A DNA stretch of 64,000 nt, from contig FJOG01000008.1 in NCBI GenBank assembly GCA_900073065.1, forward strand, positions 562,985 through 626,984, in the 5' to 3' direction. Within the stretch, counting starts at the first letter, position 1. Every line of letters begins with the position of its first letter. The notes beneath the pieces are model-generated. The model saw only the letters and a list, made by a program, of their open reading frames with translations, was not told where the DNA came from and made no database searches. The position numbers were made by a program, and so were the translations under genes. Below are positions 11,290 through 22,618 of the stretch, one piece after another. The stretch comes from Phialocephala subalpina. Taxonomy: Eukaryota > Ascomycota > Leotiomycetes > Helotiales > Mollisiaceae.

Positions 11290-12358
11290 CTTCAGCTGGA
11301 CCTCAACCACCATATCCAATTGGCGACTCAGTCAAAGACAAGATCGATCCCGTGTACGCCAAATTCTACAACCAATACATCATAAACAGTCGGCAAGTCC
11401 ATTACCAACCTGTTTCGGCTTCCAGAACAAGCGGAGTTTTGATTCCTGGGGCTGGACCCAAGTTGCCGGTTGGGAGAACAGAAGACTTCAACATTTCTCG
11501 TACTGAAACAGAAGGACCACCAGTTGCAGTTAGAGTATTCACATCCACTGGTACAAAGCCCGAAAATGGCTGGCCCATGATGTTATATTTTCACGGAGGT
11601 GGATGGGTACTAGGCAACATCGACACAGAGAATGTTGTCTGCACGAACTTGTGCAACAGAGCAAATTGTGTAGTCGTTACTGTTGATTGCAGGCAAATCT
11701 GACGCTCTCCGAAAATTCACAAGATGCTAATTCCCAACCCAGACTCGCACCAGAAAGCCCATACCCCGCTGCAGTTCACGATTCTTGGGAAGCGCTTCTG
11801 TGGCTTCAGAGAAATGGAGCATCACTTCTCTCGTGTGATCTCTCTAAGGTTGCACTCGGAGGCTCTTCGGCAGGTGGAAATTTAGCTGCTATCATGTGCC
11901 ACAAATCACTTTCATCTTCACTTACTCCCAAGATCGTCGCTCAACTCCTCATTGTCCCAGTCACGGACAATACCGCCTGGACAGATACCAACATCTCCTA
12001 CAAGCAGAACGAGTTTACGGCCGCGTTGCCAGCATAGAAGATGCTATGGTACAGAAAGCACTACCTGCCTGATGAGAAGACTTGGGCTGAGCCGGAGGCA
12101 AGTCCCCTATTATATCAAGATGAAGAGAGCTGGAAAAAGCAACCAAAAGCTCTCGTTGTAGTGGGAGAACTAGACGTCTTGAGAAGTGAAGGCAAGGCGT
12201 ATGCTGAGAAATTGAGGAAGGCAGGTGTAGCAGTGGATTTGAAGATCATGAAAGGGATGCCTCATCCCTTCTTGGCAATGGATGGAGCACTGCAGCAGGG
12301 TAGAGATACGATTACGTTCATGGTGGAAAAGTTGGTCGAGGCTTTCGGTGAAAAATAG
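11277..12358 (+). pseudogene. Alpha/beta hydrolase of the hormone-sensitive lipase family, interrupted by one TAG
   Basis: Exons 11277-11692 and 11743-12358 make 344 codons in a single phase. The HSL family (PF07859) is clear: oxyanion-hole motif FHGGGWVLGN near residue 105, RLAPESPYPAAVHDSWEALLWL, nucleophile elbow GGSSAGGN, and the Asp and His of the triad in VVGELDVL and MPHPFLAMDG. An in-frame TAG at 12035-12037 follows FTAALPA, where relatives carry a sense codon before KMLWYRKHYLP. The same frame then stays open for 107 codons. A truncated product would lose the catalytic Asp and His. The intron starts with GC (GCAAAT at 11693) instead of GT. The donor change or the stop may be part of recent decay; a sequencing error is possible. 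Confidence 0.82.
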
Positions 12359-12642
12359 ACTCCCTATTCGAATCTGGAGAAGCATCGACACGCTTAGGGC
12401 GTTCATTTTGGCTTTGATCACTATATTTCAGGGAGTCGGGCTCCGGCTCCGGGGCCAAGTCGCTAAAATTTCAGCGTTCTGGCCACCAAATGGTTGCCCC
12501 GCACCTGTGTGCCATGTCTTAACTCTTGATGTCAAAACACTACTCTTTGCATCATGAATAACATATATCGAAGAGAAGATTCTAGAGAAGAGTTCTACAG
12601 AAGATTACAAACTTCTAGCAATAACATTCTCGAATTCTTCAT

Positions 12643-13766
12643 CTATGAATATCCATTCGTCAGCCTGCTGCCGACCTGCTCTGGTACAACCGTCAACAAT
12701 TCTTCTCCAAAACACCCCCTCCTCGCATTCTCCATCGCCAAACTCTCCATCTTAGCCAATGTCTCCGTAGTGTGCGTCCCCAAATGCGGAATCAAGATCG
12801 CCCTCTCATTCTTCATCAACACCTCATTGATTTCGGGCTCCCGCTCATACACATCCAATCCAACAGAAGCTATCTTCCCGGATTCTAAAGCGGAAGCCAT
12901 AGCGGCTTCATCGATCACTGCTCCGCGTGATGTATTCACGATAACTACACCGTCTTTCATTTTCGAGATCTCGGTGGAGCTGATTAGGTGGCGGGTTTTG
13001 GCGTTGAGAGGGACGTGGATGGATATTATATCGCTCGTTTTGAGCAGCTCGTCAAAAGAGACGTATTTCGCTCCAGCAGCTTGAATATCTGATAAAGGGT
13101 TCCGATTGTGATAGATAGTCTTGATTCCAAGTGGCTCAACCCTCCTTTTTACAGCTCGACCGATACGTCCCATGCCGATGATTCCCAAAGTCTTTCCTTG
13201 GGGGTCGTGACCGAAATCTATATTCTTTTTCCAGTTCCCAGCTCGAAGGGAGACGAGAGCGGGATTGAGTTGACGGAGTGCACCGAGAAGGAGGAAGAGT
13301 GTTAGGTCGGCTGTTGCGTCTGTGACGGGGTCGGGGGCATTTGTGACTTGGACACCTCGAGCTGTGCAGGCGTCGATGTCGATTTGGTCATAACCTGAGT
13401 CAAGAATGTCAATATCCTTTTCTCGACTGAGGAAAGTTATTGAGACAAACCCGCGCCATTGTGACATATGAACTTCAGTGATGGAGGGAGTTTCTGGATG
13501 AGCTCTTTATCGAACTTTCCAGCAACCTGTCTGGTATCAAATTTTGTTCTTCAGAAGTCCTTCGAGGTGATACTTACAGCATAGCTCGAAGAAGTGCTGT
13601 AGATAGCGACAATGTCTTTGTATTTGTCTTTGACATCTTCGAAGAACTCAGCTCTACTTTTGCTAGAGATGACTTCTGTTCTCGCTACTTGTGAGAGCTT
13701 CTTGTACGCATCGTGAGCGTGTCTGATCGGATTGAAGAGGAGGATTCGTGGCTTTGAGAGGGCCAT
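12643..13766 (-). CDS. D-isomer-specific 2-hydroxyacid dehydrogenase (glyoxylate/hydroxypyruvate reductase-like)
   Basis: Exons 13578-13766, 13451-13526 and 12643-13394 give 338 aa in phase. Order: N-terminal substrate half with VAGKFDKELI and FICHNGAGYDQIDIDAC; Rossmann motif GMGRIGRAVKRR with YHNR after the second strand, as in fungal glyoxylate/hydroxypyruvate reductases; then the catalytic triad Arg in NTSRGAVIDE, Glu in YEREPEI and His in PHLGTHTTET. Family PF00389/PF02826. The likely reaction is NAD(P)H-dependent reduction of glyoxylate or hydroxypyruvate. Length is normal and no organelle signal is seen. It lies close to a Zn2Cys6 regulator and a tartrate-type dehydrogenase relic. In bacterial tartrate catabolism a hydroxypyruvate reductase works after tartrate dehydrogenase, so the pairing is suggestive. 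Confidence 0.92.
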
Positions 13767-14088
13767 CTTCAAGTGTAAGAGCGGGGTAGGTGAGGGGTAA
13801 TTTGGGGGCTGAGAATGAGAAAAGAGAAATCGTCAATGGCTGCAAATTCGGGAGAGTGGTTTAGTATAAACTTCTCATGCATACAAGTACAAAGTACATT
13901 CCGTTCAGGAAGGATCTAGTGGCCGAGGGAATCCATGCATGGTCCGGAGAAACAAACCCCGAGTCTCGGTAAGTGTGGGGACCAAGGGAGCACTAGCGCC
14001 TCTCTAAGCGAGCTTGAAATGACGTCCAGCCACAACGTTTTCCGGACCTTCATTACATCTCGAGAGCTGGAAATGCTCAGCAGCACCC

Positions 14089-15142
14089 ATGACAGAGATA
14101 CAGGGAGGCTCTTGTGAGCCATGCAAGAGGAAGAAATGCAAAGTAAGACTTCTCCCTTGACTGCGATAGCTGCTCACCGCTTCTCAGTGCGATCGGCAAC
14201 TGTGAGACGCCAGATTACTGCCACCAAAAGCCGCCTGTCAGCTGACTTGCCATTGAAGGCCAACTTGCGGACAATGTGCAGCATCACCGAGTCTATGCAA
14301 GTATGCAGAGAGCAACAAGAGGTATGTCTTGTCTTCTTTTGGTGGAAATCATGCTGAAAATTTCAGGGGCATACCGAGTGGTTACCTCGGTGCGCTTGAA
14401 GCACGATTGACCGAGACCGAAGCAGCACTCTATAATGCACTTTGCGAACTTCGGAGAATCAACCGGATAAGCACCTTCAGCTACTCCAATGTATCTGAGC
14501 CCATTTCGTCTCATCAAGACAATACGAGTAAGGCATCAAGGATGTCAGAATGGAAGCAGTACCCTTTGCAGAGCTCAAAGGACGTGGAGAGTTGGTGGAA
14601 ATCTTTCAAGCCGAATCAGGAATTGAGTGGTAAGAGCCTGACCTTTAACAAAGAAGTTCAACATGGAGCTGATTTAGAAAGATGAAGACCACATCCAAGA
14701 GCCCACGGCAACGACCCAGATTGATCAGATTGATCAAACACGAGCCATGCATTGGCAGACATCCGATCAAATGCCCATTCAAAACCCACGACCTCAAAGC
14801 TCTATGAGGGTAGGAACCGGTGCTATACCTCGCGCGATATCCTCAGAAAGGGCAGTCTACAGTGCACCAGAGCCACACTTTCGACAAGAGGATGTACACG
14901 TGTTGTCTCGACCATCGATGCCCTTCCATTCCCAAAGTCAAATGCAAATGCCCTCTCAGGCTTCTACTGAGATGAATAATATGGGCTACGACGCACTTGA
15001 GACGAGGAATGAGATGAGCTACAGTGCCTGGCACCCAGCTTCTACTCCGGAAGTACCAAGTCGGCAACGTCCCGATGAGGGTGGTGGGGATTTGAACCGT
15101 TCTCAGCAATTGTCTGCCAGAATGAGTCACATATACTACTAA
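14089..15142 (+). CDS. Short Zn2Cys6 transcription factor with a 14-nt microexon
   Basis: No single frame shows the zinc cluster, but splicing five exons (14089-14142, 14188-14201, 14259-14321, 14367-14629, 14682-15142; 284 aa, every phase matching) rebuilds a perfect one. CEPCKRKKCKC, DRQLPT and CGQCAASPSLC together follow C-x2-C-x6-C-x6-C-x2-C-x6-C. The usual linker GIPSGYLGALEARLTETEAALYNAL follows, which starts a dimerising coiled coil. Exon 2 is only 14 nt. The rest is Ser/Gln/Pro-rich and lacks the fungal_trans domain, so the protein is short for the family (often 500-900 aa). It stands between a hydroxyacid dehydrogenase and a tartrate-dehydrogenase relic, and could be their pathway regulator (inference). 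Confidence 0.82.
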
Positions 15143-15607
15143 TTTTACCAAGCGCATTCAAAACACCTGGTTTAGGGTTGCTTCTGTCTCAAGGTGGGGG
15201 TGTGCTCTAGACTTAGAAGGTAGGAAGAAGAGCACATACACGTGACCCTCAGGATGCAAAAAGACAAATTCCGACAAGCACAGAAAGAGTTGAGCCACTT
15301 CAGTCTTGGCGTGCGCGTAAGACTTGGACCATGAACATGGCTTACAAGAACCAGTGAATGGGCGTCCTCCTCTGCAGAGCTTTTCTTTGGCCTGTGCTGG
15401 AATTTCGTTTCCCGAACTGGGCAGAGCTCTCGGTCTAGCGTCACCATTTCCTCGTTCCTTCCATTAAACGATTTTGACAACATACCTATGCACTTCGATT
15501 ATGGAGTCTGGAACTCAAAAGCGGTCTCAATTCTAGAAACTTCAAGTCCAGCTCACACATCTCGATTCTTTATGGCACGCATTGTCTCCTCACAAAAACG
15601 CCACACA
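15143..15607. other. Intergenic, no gene seen
   Basis: About 465 bases between the Zn2Cys6 gene and the tartrate dehydrogenase relic. No supported coding frame. Confidence 0.5.
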
Positions 15608-16793
15608 ATGAGTAGCATACCAGCCCAGACCAACGAGGCATCTGTTATAGCACCTCCAAAGAAATATCGTAATTATCGAATTGCCTCCATTCCGCAGATG
15701 GCATTGGTCCGAAGCGGTCAACTCCGCCATGGAAGTTGTCCAGAAAGTCGCCAAGACCCTTGGGACATTCACAATTGAGTTTGATCATATCCCTTGGGGT
15801 ACTGCATACTACAAAGAGCATGGCCGATATGTTGAGGAGAATGTGCTGGAAGTGTTGAGTCGGTACTATGTATCACTTTTTGGTTTTGTGGGAGCGCCGG
15901 GTAAGTACTTGAACTGAACTTCATAGCCCTTGAGCTGAAAACGCTCTAGATGTCCTCGATCATATCTCCCTCTGGGGCCTCTTGTTATCCATCGGAGGAC
16001 CACTGCAGCTTTACGCCAACGTCAGGCCCGTTCGCACCTTCCCGGGAACTCGCTCTCGGCTCCGTGACGCTGAGGAAGGAAATATCGACTGGCTTCTCGT
16101 TCGAGAGAATTCTGAGGGTGAGTAATTCTGGCCATGGTGGAAGATCACATAAGGGTCAGATCTGGGAATTGCCACTGAAGTCGCTATATTTACTTACGTC
16201 GGCACCGAGCGTATCATGCGATTTGCCTTCTCAGCAGCACAAGCCCGACCCCGAAAGTTGCTCACGGTCGTGACTAAGAGCAACAGCATGAGAAACGGAA
16301 TGGTACTCCGGGATGAGGTGGCTCTCAAGGTCTCGAAAGGCTTTCCGGATGTGAAGAGGGATAAGATGCTCGTTAATGCTATGACGGTGCGCATGGTCAA
16401 CAATCCGAAGTCGTTAGACACCGTCGTCGGCACCAATCTTCACCTGGATATCATAAGCGACCTAGCTGCAGCTTTGGCTGGTAGTCTCGGAGTAGCGCCA
16501 TCGAGTAACCTGGATCTAACGAGAGAGAGTCCTTCACTGTTCGAACTTGTCCACGACAGCGCGTTCGACATTATAGGCAAAGGAGTTTCAAACCCAGTCG
16601 CGACCATCTGGTCGGCTGCAGAGATGCTAGGCTAGCTTGAGAGACCGATGCGCAAGCGAGAGTCATGGAAGCAGTCGAGAATGTTTGCAGTGCAGAAGTT
16701 TTGACAAAGGACTTGAGAGGAACGGCGAAGGCTAAAGATGTTACGAAGGCTGTTTGCGATGAGCTTGCAGAATTGGCTTCGCGAAAGAAATGA
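15608..16793 (+). pseudogene. Tartrate/isocitrate-type dehydrogenase pseudogene, about six lesions
   Basis: Joining frames gives a full relative of fungal tartrate dehydrogenase (isocitrate/isopropylmalate dehydrogenase fold, PF00180). Blocks in order: YRIASIP then ADGIGP then EAVNSAMEVVQKVAKT, HGRYVEENVLEVL, APDVLDHISLWGLLL, LYANVRPVRTFPGT, NIDWLLVRENSEGE, HGGRSHKGQIWE, ATEVAIFTYVGTERIMRFAF, ARPRKLLTVVTKSN, ESPSLFELVHDSAFDI, GVSNPVATIWSAAEML and MEAVENVCS. Lesions: one G lost near 15696 and another near 15709, both where CCGG is expected; an extra A giving TAA near 16121; one base lost near 16169; TAG at 16633-16635, probably from TGG; and a further 1-nt shift near 16650. The intron at 15902-15949 looks intact. 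The gene is clearly dead. The living enzyme would oxidise tartrate or D-malate with NAD. Confidence 0.85.
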
Positions 16794-17604
16794 CTGGAAG
16801 ATGTCTTCTTCAGCTTATAAGTCTCATTTCAAGCCTGCTCCCTTTGAAGGGGACCAAATTCGGTGCAGCTCTGAAAGTGAATTGAATGAAGCGGATCGGG
16901 TTTTCCTTTCGCTTCCCTCTTCGATCTATTTTGGTTCAACTCCCCTTTTCAGCCTTTTCCCTCCGCAACTCCAAGTCCTCGTGACACTAGGACAATCTCC
17001 TTTCGACAATCTCCACGATGGAGTGCGAAAATTGCAAGAAGCCGGCAAAGTTTGCATGCAGTAGCCGCATGATGGCACCCAAAGTTGAAGGTAACAAACA
17101 GGCTTCAGAGGTTCGGTAATAGATGCCGAGATTTAAGAAGGCACCCTAGATTACTATTCTCTTGGCACCAACCATTGCTTTCGTTGCTCAGAACACCCGG
17201 AGTCTAACAGGATAAAGAGCCGAGATCTCTTTTGCCGCACCTATCAGGCTCCTCCCCGCAACCTTTAATGCTAGCTTATCCCACTTCTGTCCACTATCAG
17301 TGGCCCCGCGATTTATGCAGCAAAGTATTGCACATCTTTTCCATACTGAGAGCAATACTGAAGCCTGGGTTTATTTGAATACTATCGCTACCTGCCTCAT
17401 CGAGTTGTTCTGAGGGATAGTCTATCACGTGGGAATTAATCAAACGTTACATTACACTCAATCAAGTGCAACATCCATGCAGTACCAGCCCGACCGGGAA
17501 ATAATATTTCCATTTCTTGAATACATATAATAAACTACTTGGCTGTCCCTGGTTACGCCCTAGTAGCCTGGCATCTACCAAGAATCGAGATTGTTTTTCT
17601 CACC
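16794..17604. other. Intergenic, no gene seen
   Basis: About 810 bases with no supported coding frame, RNA gene or repeat. It separates the dehydrogenase relic from the glycosidase and should hold the glycosidase promoter. Confidence 0.5.
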
Positions 17605-20129
17605 ATGAGATTAGTTATTGAAGTTCTTTTATCAGCCATTATCGTTCTCGCACAGGGAAAAGCTGTACCAGATGATACAGTTTCTTCATATCAGAACGGC
17701 TCTAAACGTGATTTCTAGCCAGCCATCTATAGCATACAAGCTAATCCATATCCAGTTGTCCAGCCCGTCTATAGCACGCTTAGTTTAGGTTCCATCAAGC
17801 CTCTAGGATGGTTCAAAGACCAGTTGGAGCTCGAGGCCGCCGGTTTGGGAGGAAATATGTTCGACTTCTACCGTTTTGTGCATGATGCCAGATGGATTGG
17901 TGGTTCTACCGAGTACTCTGCGCTCGATGAAGCTTCGCCCTATTGGTTCAATGGACTTGTACCTCTGGCGTTTGGCTTGGGGGATACGAGAATAAAGAGT
18001 CAAGTGAAGTATTACCTTGACTATGTTCTCAATCATCAGCAAAGTGATGGGTGGCTTGGATTCGAGACGACACGAGCGACACGTGGACTTTGGGCTCGTT
18101 GCCTCCTTTTGTTAGGGATGATTGTAAGTCACATTCTAATAGCTGATTGACGCCGAGAGTGTGCTGCAGACTCCCGGTTGGGTTTTAAAGCGTTGGCCCC
18201 AATTCTGAAGTCATGTGATGGAATGGTTCTCGCTTTGAGAGACTTCATTCAAAACTACCCAACTGCCTATTTCCAAACGAGAGTTTGCATGGCTATCAGA
18301 TCAGAACGCTAATTCAAGCTAGCAATACGCTGAAGCCGACCCTACCGAGACGAACAGAATCGTTGACGCGATGCATCGTTATGTCATACTAGCTCATAGC
18401 ATGTTACAGAACAATTACACTGGATTGATTGTACATGGCAACGATACTTTTGACACCGCCGGATTCGGTGTTGGCAGAACGCACGAAATGCATATCCCTC
18501 TGCAGTGGCTATATGAAAAGTATCCAAGGAACAATTCTCAGGTCATTTGGGAAACAATGGAACTTATGATTGCTGGAGGTGTGAGTTGGGGTGCGGATTG
18601 GAGAGACTTTTGGGTGGAAGGGGTTTACCCAACCGTTTTATATGACTCTACTCCTTACAACTTGAGCTGGGTGTTCATTCACGGCGTGAATATGGCAGAA
18701 GGTGAGGCTGAAGAGTTCATATTTTCCCGGAGGCTCTGTATGTATCTAACAAAGGTTAGGACTTCGATATCCATTATCTATATATCGTATGACAGATGAC
18801 GAGGCATTGAAAACTCAAACCCGAACAGCAGTAGACCTTCTAGCCAAGTATCACAGGTCCATTGCAGGAACCATCATCGCAGATGAGTATATATCGGATC
18901 TGAATCCCAGCCGAGGAGCAGAGCTTTGTATCGCAGCAGAGGTAATGTTCTCTTCGGCGTACATATACCAATACCTGGGCGATAATGATATCGCCGATTG
19001 GACAGAGCAGACTGCATTCAATGCTCTCCCCGTCTCGGTATCTCCAGATTGGTGGTCACATCAGTATATTCAGCAAGAGAACCAGGTATGCACACCTACA
19101 ATGATGCAGAACAAATGTTGATGGTTTTGAACGATAGCCCTGGTCCCGTAACTTATCAATAACAACCCCTCTCTGGTCAGATGTTAATTCTTACTCTAAT
19201 GTCTTTGGTCTAGAACCCAATTATGTGAGCCTTTCCCTGTCTAATACTTCTGATCCTAAAATGAGTAAACTCACGCTTATGAATAGCCCTGCTGCACCGT
19301 CAACCACCCTCAGGCATATCCCAAATTCCTTGCCAACTCTGTCGTCGGCACCGCAGATGGCGGCCTTGCACACGTTTTCCTCATCGCTACAGACGTGGCT
19401 ACAACATTGGACAACGACAATGCGGTGTTCATTTCAGTCAACACCACTTATCCCTTCGGCCTGAGCTTGACCTACACCATCTCCGCCGCTTCAGCCTTCC
19501 CCTTTTACGTACGCATCCCAACATGGGCAGAATCAACAAGTACCATCAGCGGCCCAAAAAGCGGACCCGCCACATTGGTCTCACCATCTGATCAAGGCCT
19601 CCAAAAAGTCAACATCCCCGCCGGCGAAAGCACAACCTTCACCATCCAACTCGAGACTCAACCTCGCGTCCTAACGCGCGCCAACAACACCGCAGCAGTC
19701 TACTACGGCGCACTCCTCTACAGCCTTGCTATCACCTTCAACTCCTCTGAAACGGCCCCGCGAAACTACCGTACCGAAGCCGTGCTTGATAATTCAACCA
19801 TTGACGAACATTGTCATGATCATATTATCACTCCGACATCTCCCTGGAATATTGCAATCGACCCGTCTCAGATATCCGTTGTATATGCTAACGACATGAA
19901 TGAGCTGCCGAACCCGATTTGGGAGCTAGGTGCTCCACCTGTGGAGTTGAGGATTGCAGCTGTGGAGATTGAGTGGCCGACTGCGTTTGATACGGCTGCT
20001 GATCCGCCGGTCGATGTCAAAGTTACGGGGACGCCGTTCAGTGCCAGATTTGTGCCGTATGGGAGTGCTAAGCTTCATATGGCGCATTTGCCTGTCATTG
20101 CTCTTCCAACCGTGGATCTGGTGGAGTAG
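17605..20129 (+). CDS. Secreted GH127-type glycosidase (DUF1680, beta-L-arabinofuranosidase-like)
   Basis: Six exons fit: 17605-17664, 17719-18123, 18323-18701, 18760-19085, 19138-19224 and 19287-20129 (699 aa, phases agree). An N-terminal signal peptide (MRLVIEVLLSAIIVLAQGKA) fills exon 1. The (alpha/alpha)6 domain follows: PLGWFKDQLELEAAGL, SPYWFNGLVPLAFGL, GFGVGRTHEMHIPLQWLYEKYP, HGVNMAEGLRYPLS and GTIIADEYISDLNPSRG. PCCTVNHPQAYPKF has the paired cysteines expected near the GH127 active site. A beta-sandwich C-terminus with FYVRIPTWA follows. Intron 1 (54 nt, GTACCA donor, CTAAAC 12 nt before TAG) is a multiple of three; if retained, the message reads TAG at 17716-17718. Intron 2 is long (199 nt). 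The likely role is hydrolysis of arabinose-containing plant cell-wall glycans outside the cell. Confidence 0.83.
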
Positions 20130-20750
20130 TGTGGTAAATAGACTCATTTTCAATGATTTTGAGAGCTTGGATGACTGCATTAGGGCGAATGATTCGGGTG
20201 GATGGAACTATTTGTTCAAAATGGAGCGAAATTGCATTCACATAGATTTTTTTTGGCGTGCCTGCCTCTTTTGATATCCAAAAGTGACAGGAGATCTTGA
20301 TAGTGTTAGTCCAATGATTCGATTGTCCCAGTCCACCCGCACCTGCACCCGCATTGCAATCACGTTATCGCACGTGATCCATCTTTGGAACGCCCACACG
20401 GAAAGTCAATCTAGTAACCTTCGCCAGGAATGCCGCGAAGGAAGCTTGAGTTTCCTTATACCTAAGTAGGTATCAAAATGACCCTTGCCACGTGATAAGA
20501 AGAACAATTCTTGACCAATAAAACCACCGTAGTGGATAAGCTCGCTTACTATTAATACCCCGAATTTCAGCTGGCATCTCGACATTTCTCCAATTCGACA
20601 AGTGTTCTAGATGGCAACCTACTGTACACTGCGTTTACTGAATACTCCCTGTTCCTATGTTCAATTGAGCGTGACCTATGTCAGGTCCTCAAAGTATATA
20701 CGACTGTTCTAATGATTTCGTCGACACCGCAAGTCGCATGATCGCATCAA
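20130..20750. other. Intergenic, no gene seen
   Basis: About 620 bases with no supported frame. It contains the presumed promoter of the HET-domain gene. Confidence 0.5.
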
Positions 20751-22618
20751 ATGCGTCTCATCGACACAGCGACGCTCCAACTACATGAGTACTTTGGGGA
20801 CGAGATCCCACGCTACGCCATCCTCTCTCACCGTTGGGAGGAAGGCGAAGTCAAGCTCCAGGACTTTGAAAGTGGGAGAGGGCCGTTCTTCGCAGGCTGG
20901 AAGAAGATCACGGGATGCTGTGCGAAAGCCGCTTCAGATGGCTGGCCTTACGTGGTGAGGTTTCTCTTTTTACATCCGACGAAATTGATGGATGTTCTAG
21001 TGTATCAATAGATCAATGTGCTAATTATCTGAAGTGGATCGATTGTTGCTGCATCGATAAAATGAGCAGCGTCGAGCTCTCCGAAGCGATCAACTCCATG
21101 TTTAATTATTATCGAGGTAGCGAAGTATGTTACGCATACCTATCCGATGTTCAAAATTCAGGAGATTGGCAGGTAGGGTTTGAAAACAGCAAATGGTTCA
21201 CCCGTGGCTGGACGCTTCAGGAGCTTCTGGCACCGAGGTGGGTCGAATTCCTGGATCGAGAATGGAACGAAATCGGGACCAAACAGACTTTACAGGCCAT
21301 TATTGAAAGAGCCACCGGGATCACTCATTTGGACACGTTTGAGACAGCTTGTATCGCGCAGAAGATGTCTTGGGCATCCCGGAGGGAAACCACGAGGCCG
21401 GAAGACCAAGCATACTGTCTCATGGGGATCTTTGGTGTAAGCATGCCTTTGCTCTACGGAGAAGGTTCAATTGGTGCTTTTGAAAGGTTACAGCTCCAGA
21501 TATTGAGCAAAAGCGATGACGAATCAATATTTGCTTGGGCCGATGAAAGTTCGGAAGGTGGCCTAGGGTTGCTCGCAACATCGCCGTCAATGTTCGCAAA
21601 ATCGGGCTCCGTTCAGAGAGCTAACTTCGATGAAATTCGCCCTCCATATGGGATGACGAACAAGGGCCTGCGATTCGAGCTTCTCTTAACTCCTAATCCG
21701 TACCAGAGAAATTTTGTCAAGACTGAAATTCTGGCTCCCCTAAATTGTTCTCAACCCGGAGAATCAGAGTTCTTGGAACATCTCATTGCGTTGCGTTTAA
21801 TATCGGAGTCCGGAAAGGTGTATCGATTGGGAGGAGTGGAGACACTTGAATTCAACAAACAGATCGGCCCTACCTTTCATTTATCAGAGCGGACTACTGT
21901 CCACATTGACCAAAAGCTTGCTAAACCAGCCATACTTGACAATGAGCTGCTGCAAATTACTTTCAAGACACGAGAATTACCGGAATGCTCTTTTAACCTA
22001 CAAGAGAGTTTCAACTGGTTCGAAAACTCGGAGACGTCTTACGAGTGGGTCGATACTTCGGATCTGTTGAACAGTCTCCCAGGTATTGGAGAGTCCACGG
22101 TTACTTTTGCGACTGGGCCGCCTAAGGACCACGAGCTCAGCATTCGCTTCTTTTCCAAAACATCACAACCGTCGTTTTTGGTCGGGCTGCTTTTCAGAAA
22201 CACGCGATTAGAGCAGGGTAACAGCGGGGATCACATCAACGACTTTGCAGTATTCGTTGGATCCAACCCTAACGAAGTTTACTTGGATGTCGTTGCCACA
22301 GGATCCAAATCGTTAGGCGTTGTTGCGAGAGAAAATCAGCTAGGACGTGACATATGGTTGGGAGGATACCAGGGATTATACACCGAGCCTCCACGCCCCA
22401 GCCGCCGTAAGGATCGATTCCTCATCCAGCTCAGTACAACAACGAAACTTGAAGCTACTATGAAGAAAGTTAGGCTTGACAAAGGTCTTACGACTTATGT
22501 GACTGAGCTTCATTTTGAGGAGACTGCACGCTTGACCCGTACCCCCCACAATTCAAACATCAGGGATGATAAGCAAATAACGATGCGTGCTTTCTCCGTA
22601 ATGCGACTTTCAAAGTAG
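20751..22618 (+). CDS. HET-domain protein (heterokaryon incompatibility type)
   Basis: Two exons, 20751-20954 and 21035-22618, give 595 aa. The HET domain (PF06985) is complete: YAILSHRWEEGEVKLQD, then across the intron YVWIDCCCIDKMSSVELSEAINSMF, CYAYLSDV, WFTRGWTLQELLAPRWVEFLDREW and RPEDQAYCLMGIFGVSMPLLYGEG. The start MRLIDTATLQLHEYF is the normal one for this class. The remaining 350 residues show no NACHT, WD40 or ankyrin signature and look like a beta-rich region of unknown function. HET proteins trigger cell death after non-self fusion in Neurospora and Podospora, but most genomic copies have no tested role. The gene looks intact. Confidence 0.92.

Noticed and set aside
17716..17718. 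TAG as a nonsense mutation in the GH127 gene
   Set aside because: A 54-nt in-phase intron with a CTAAAC branch-like site ending in that same TAG explains it more simply; kept as an alternative.
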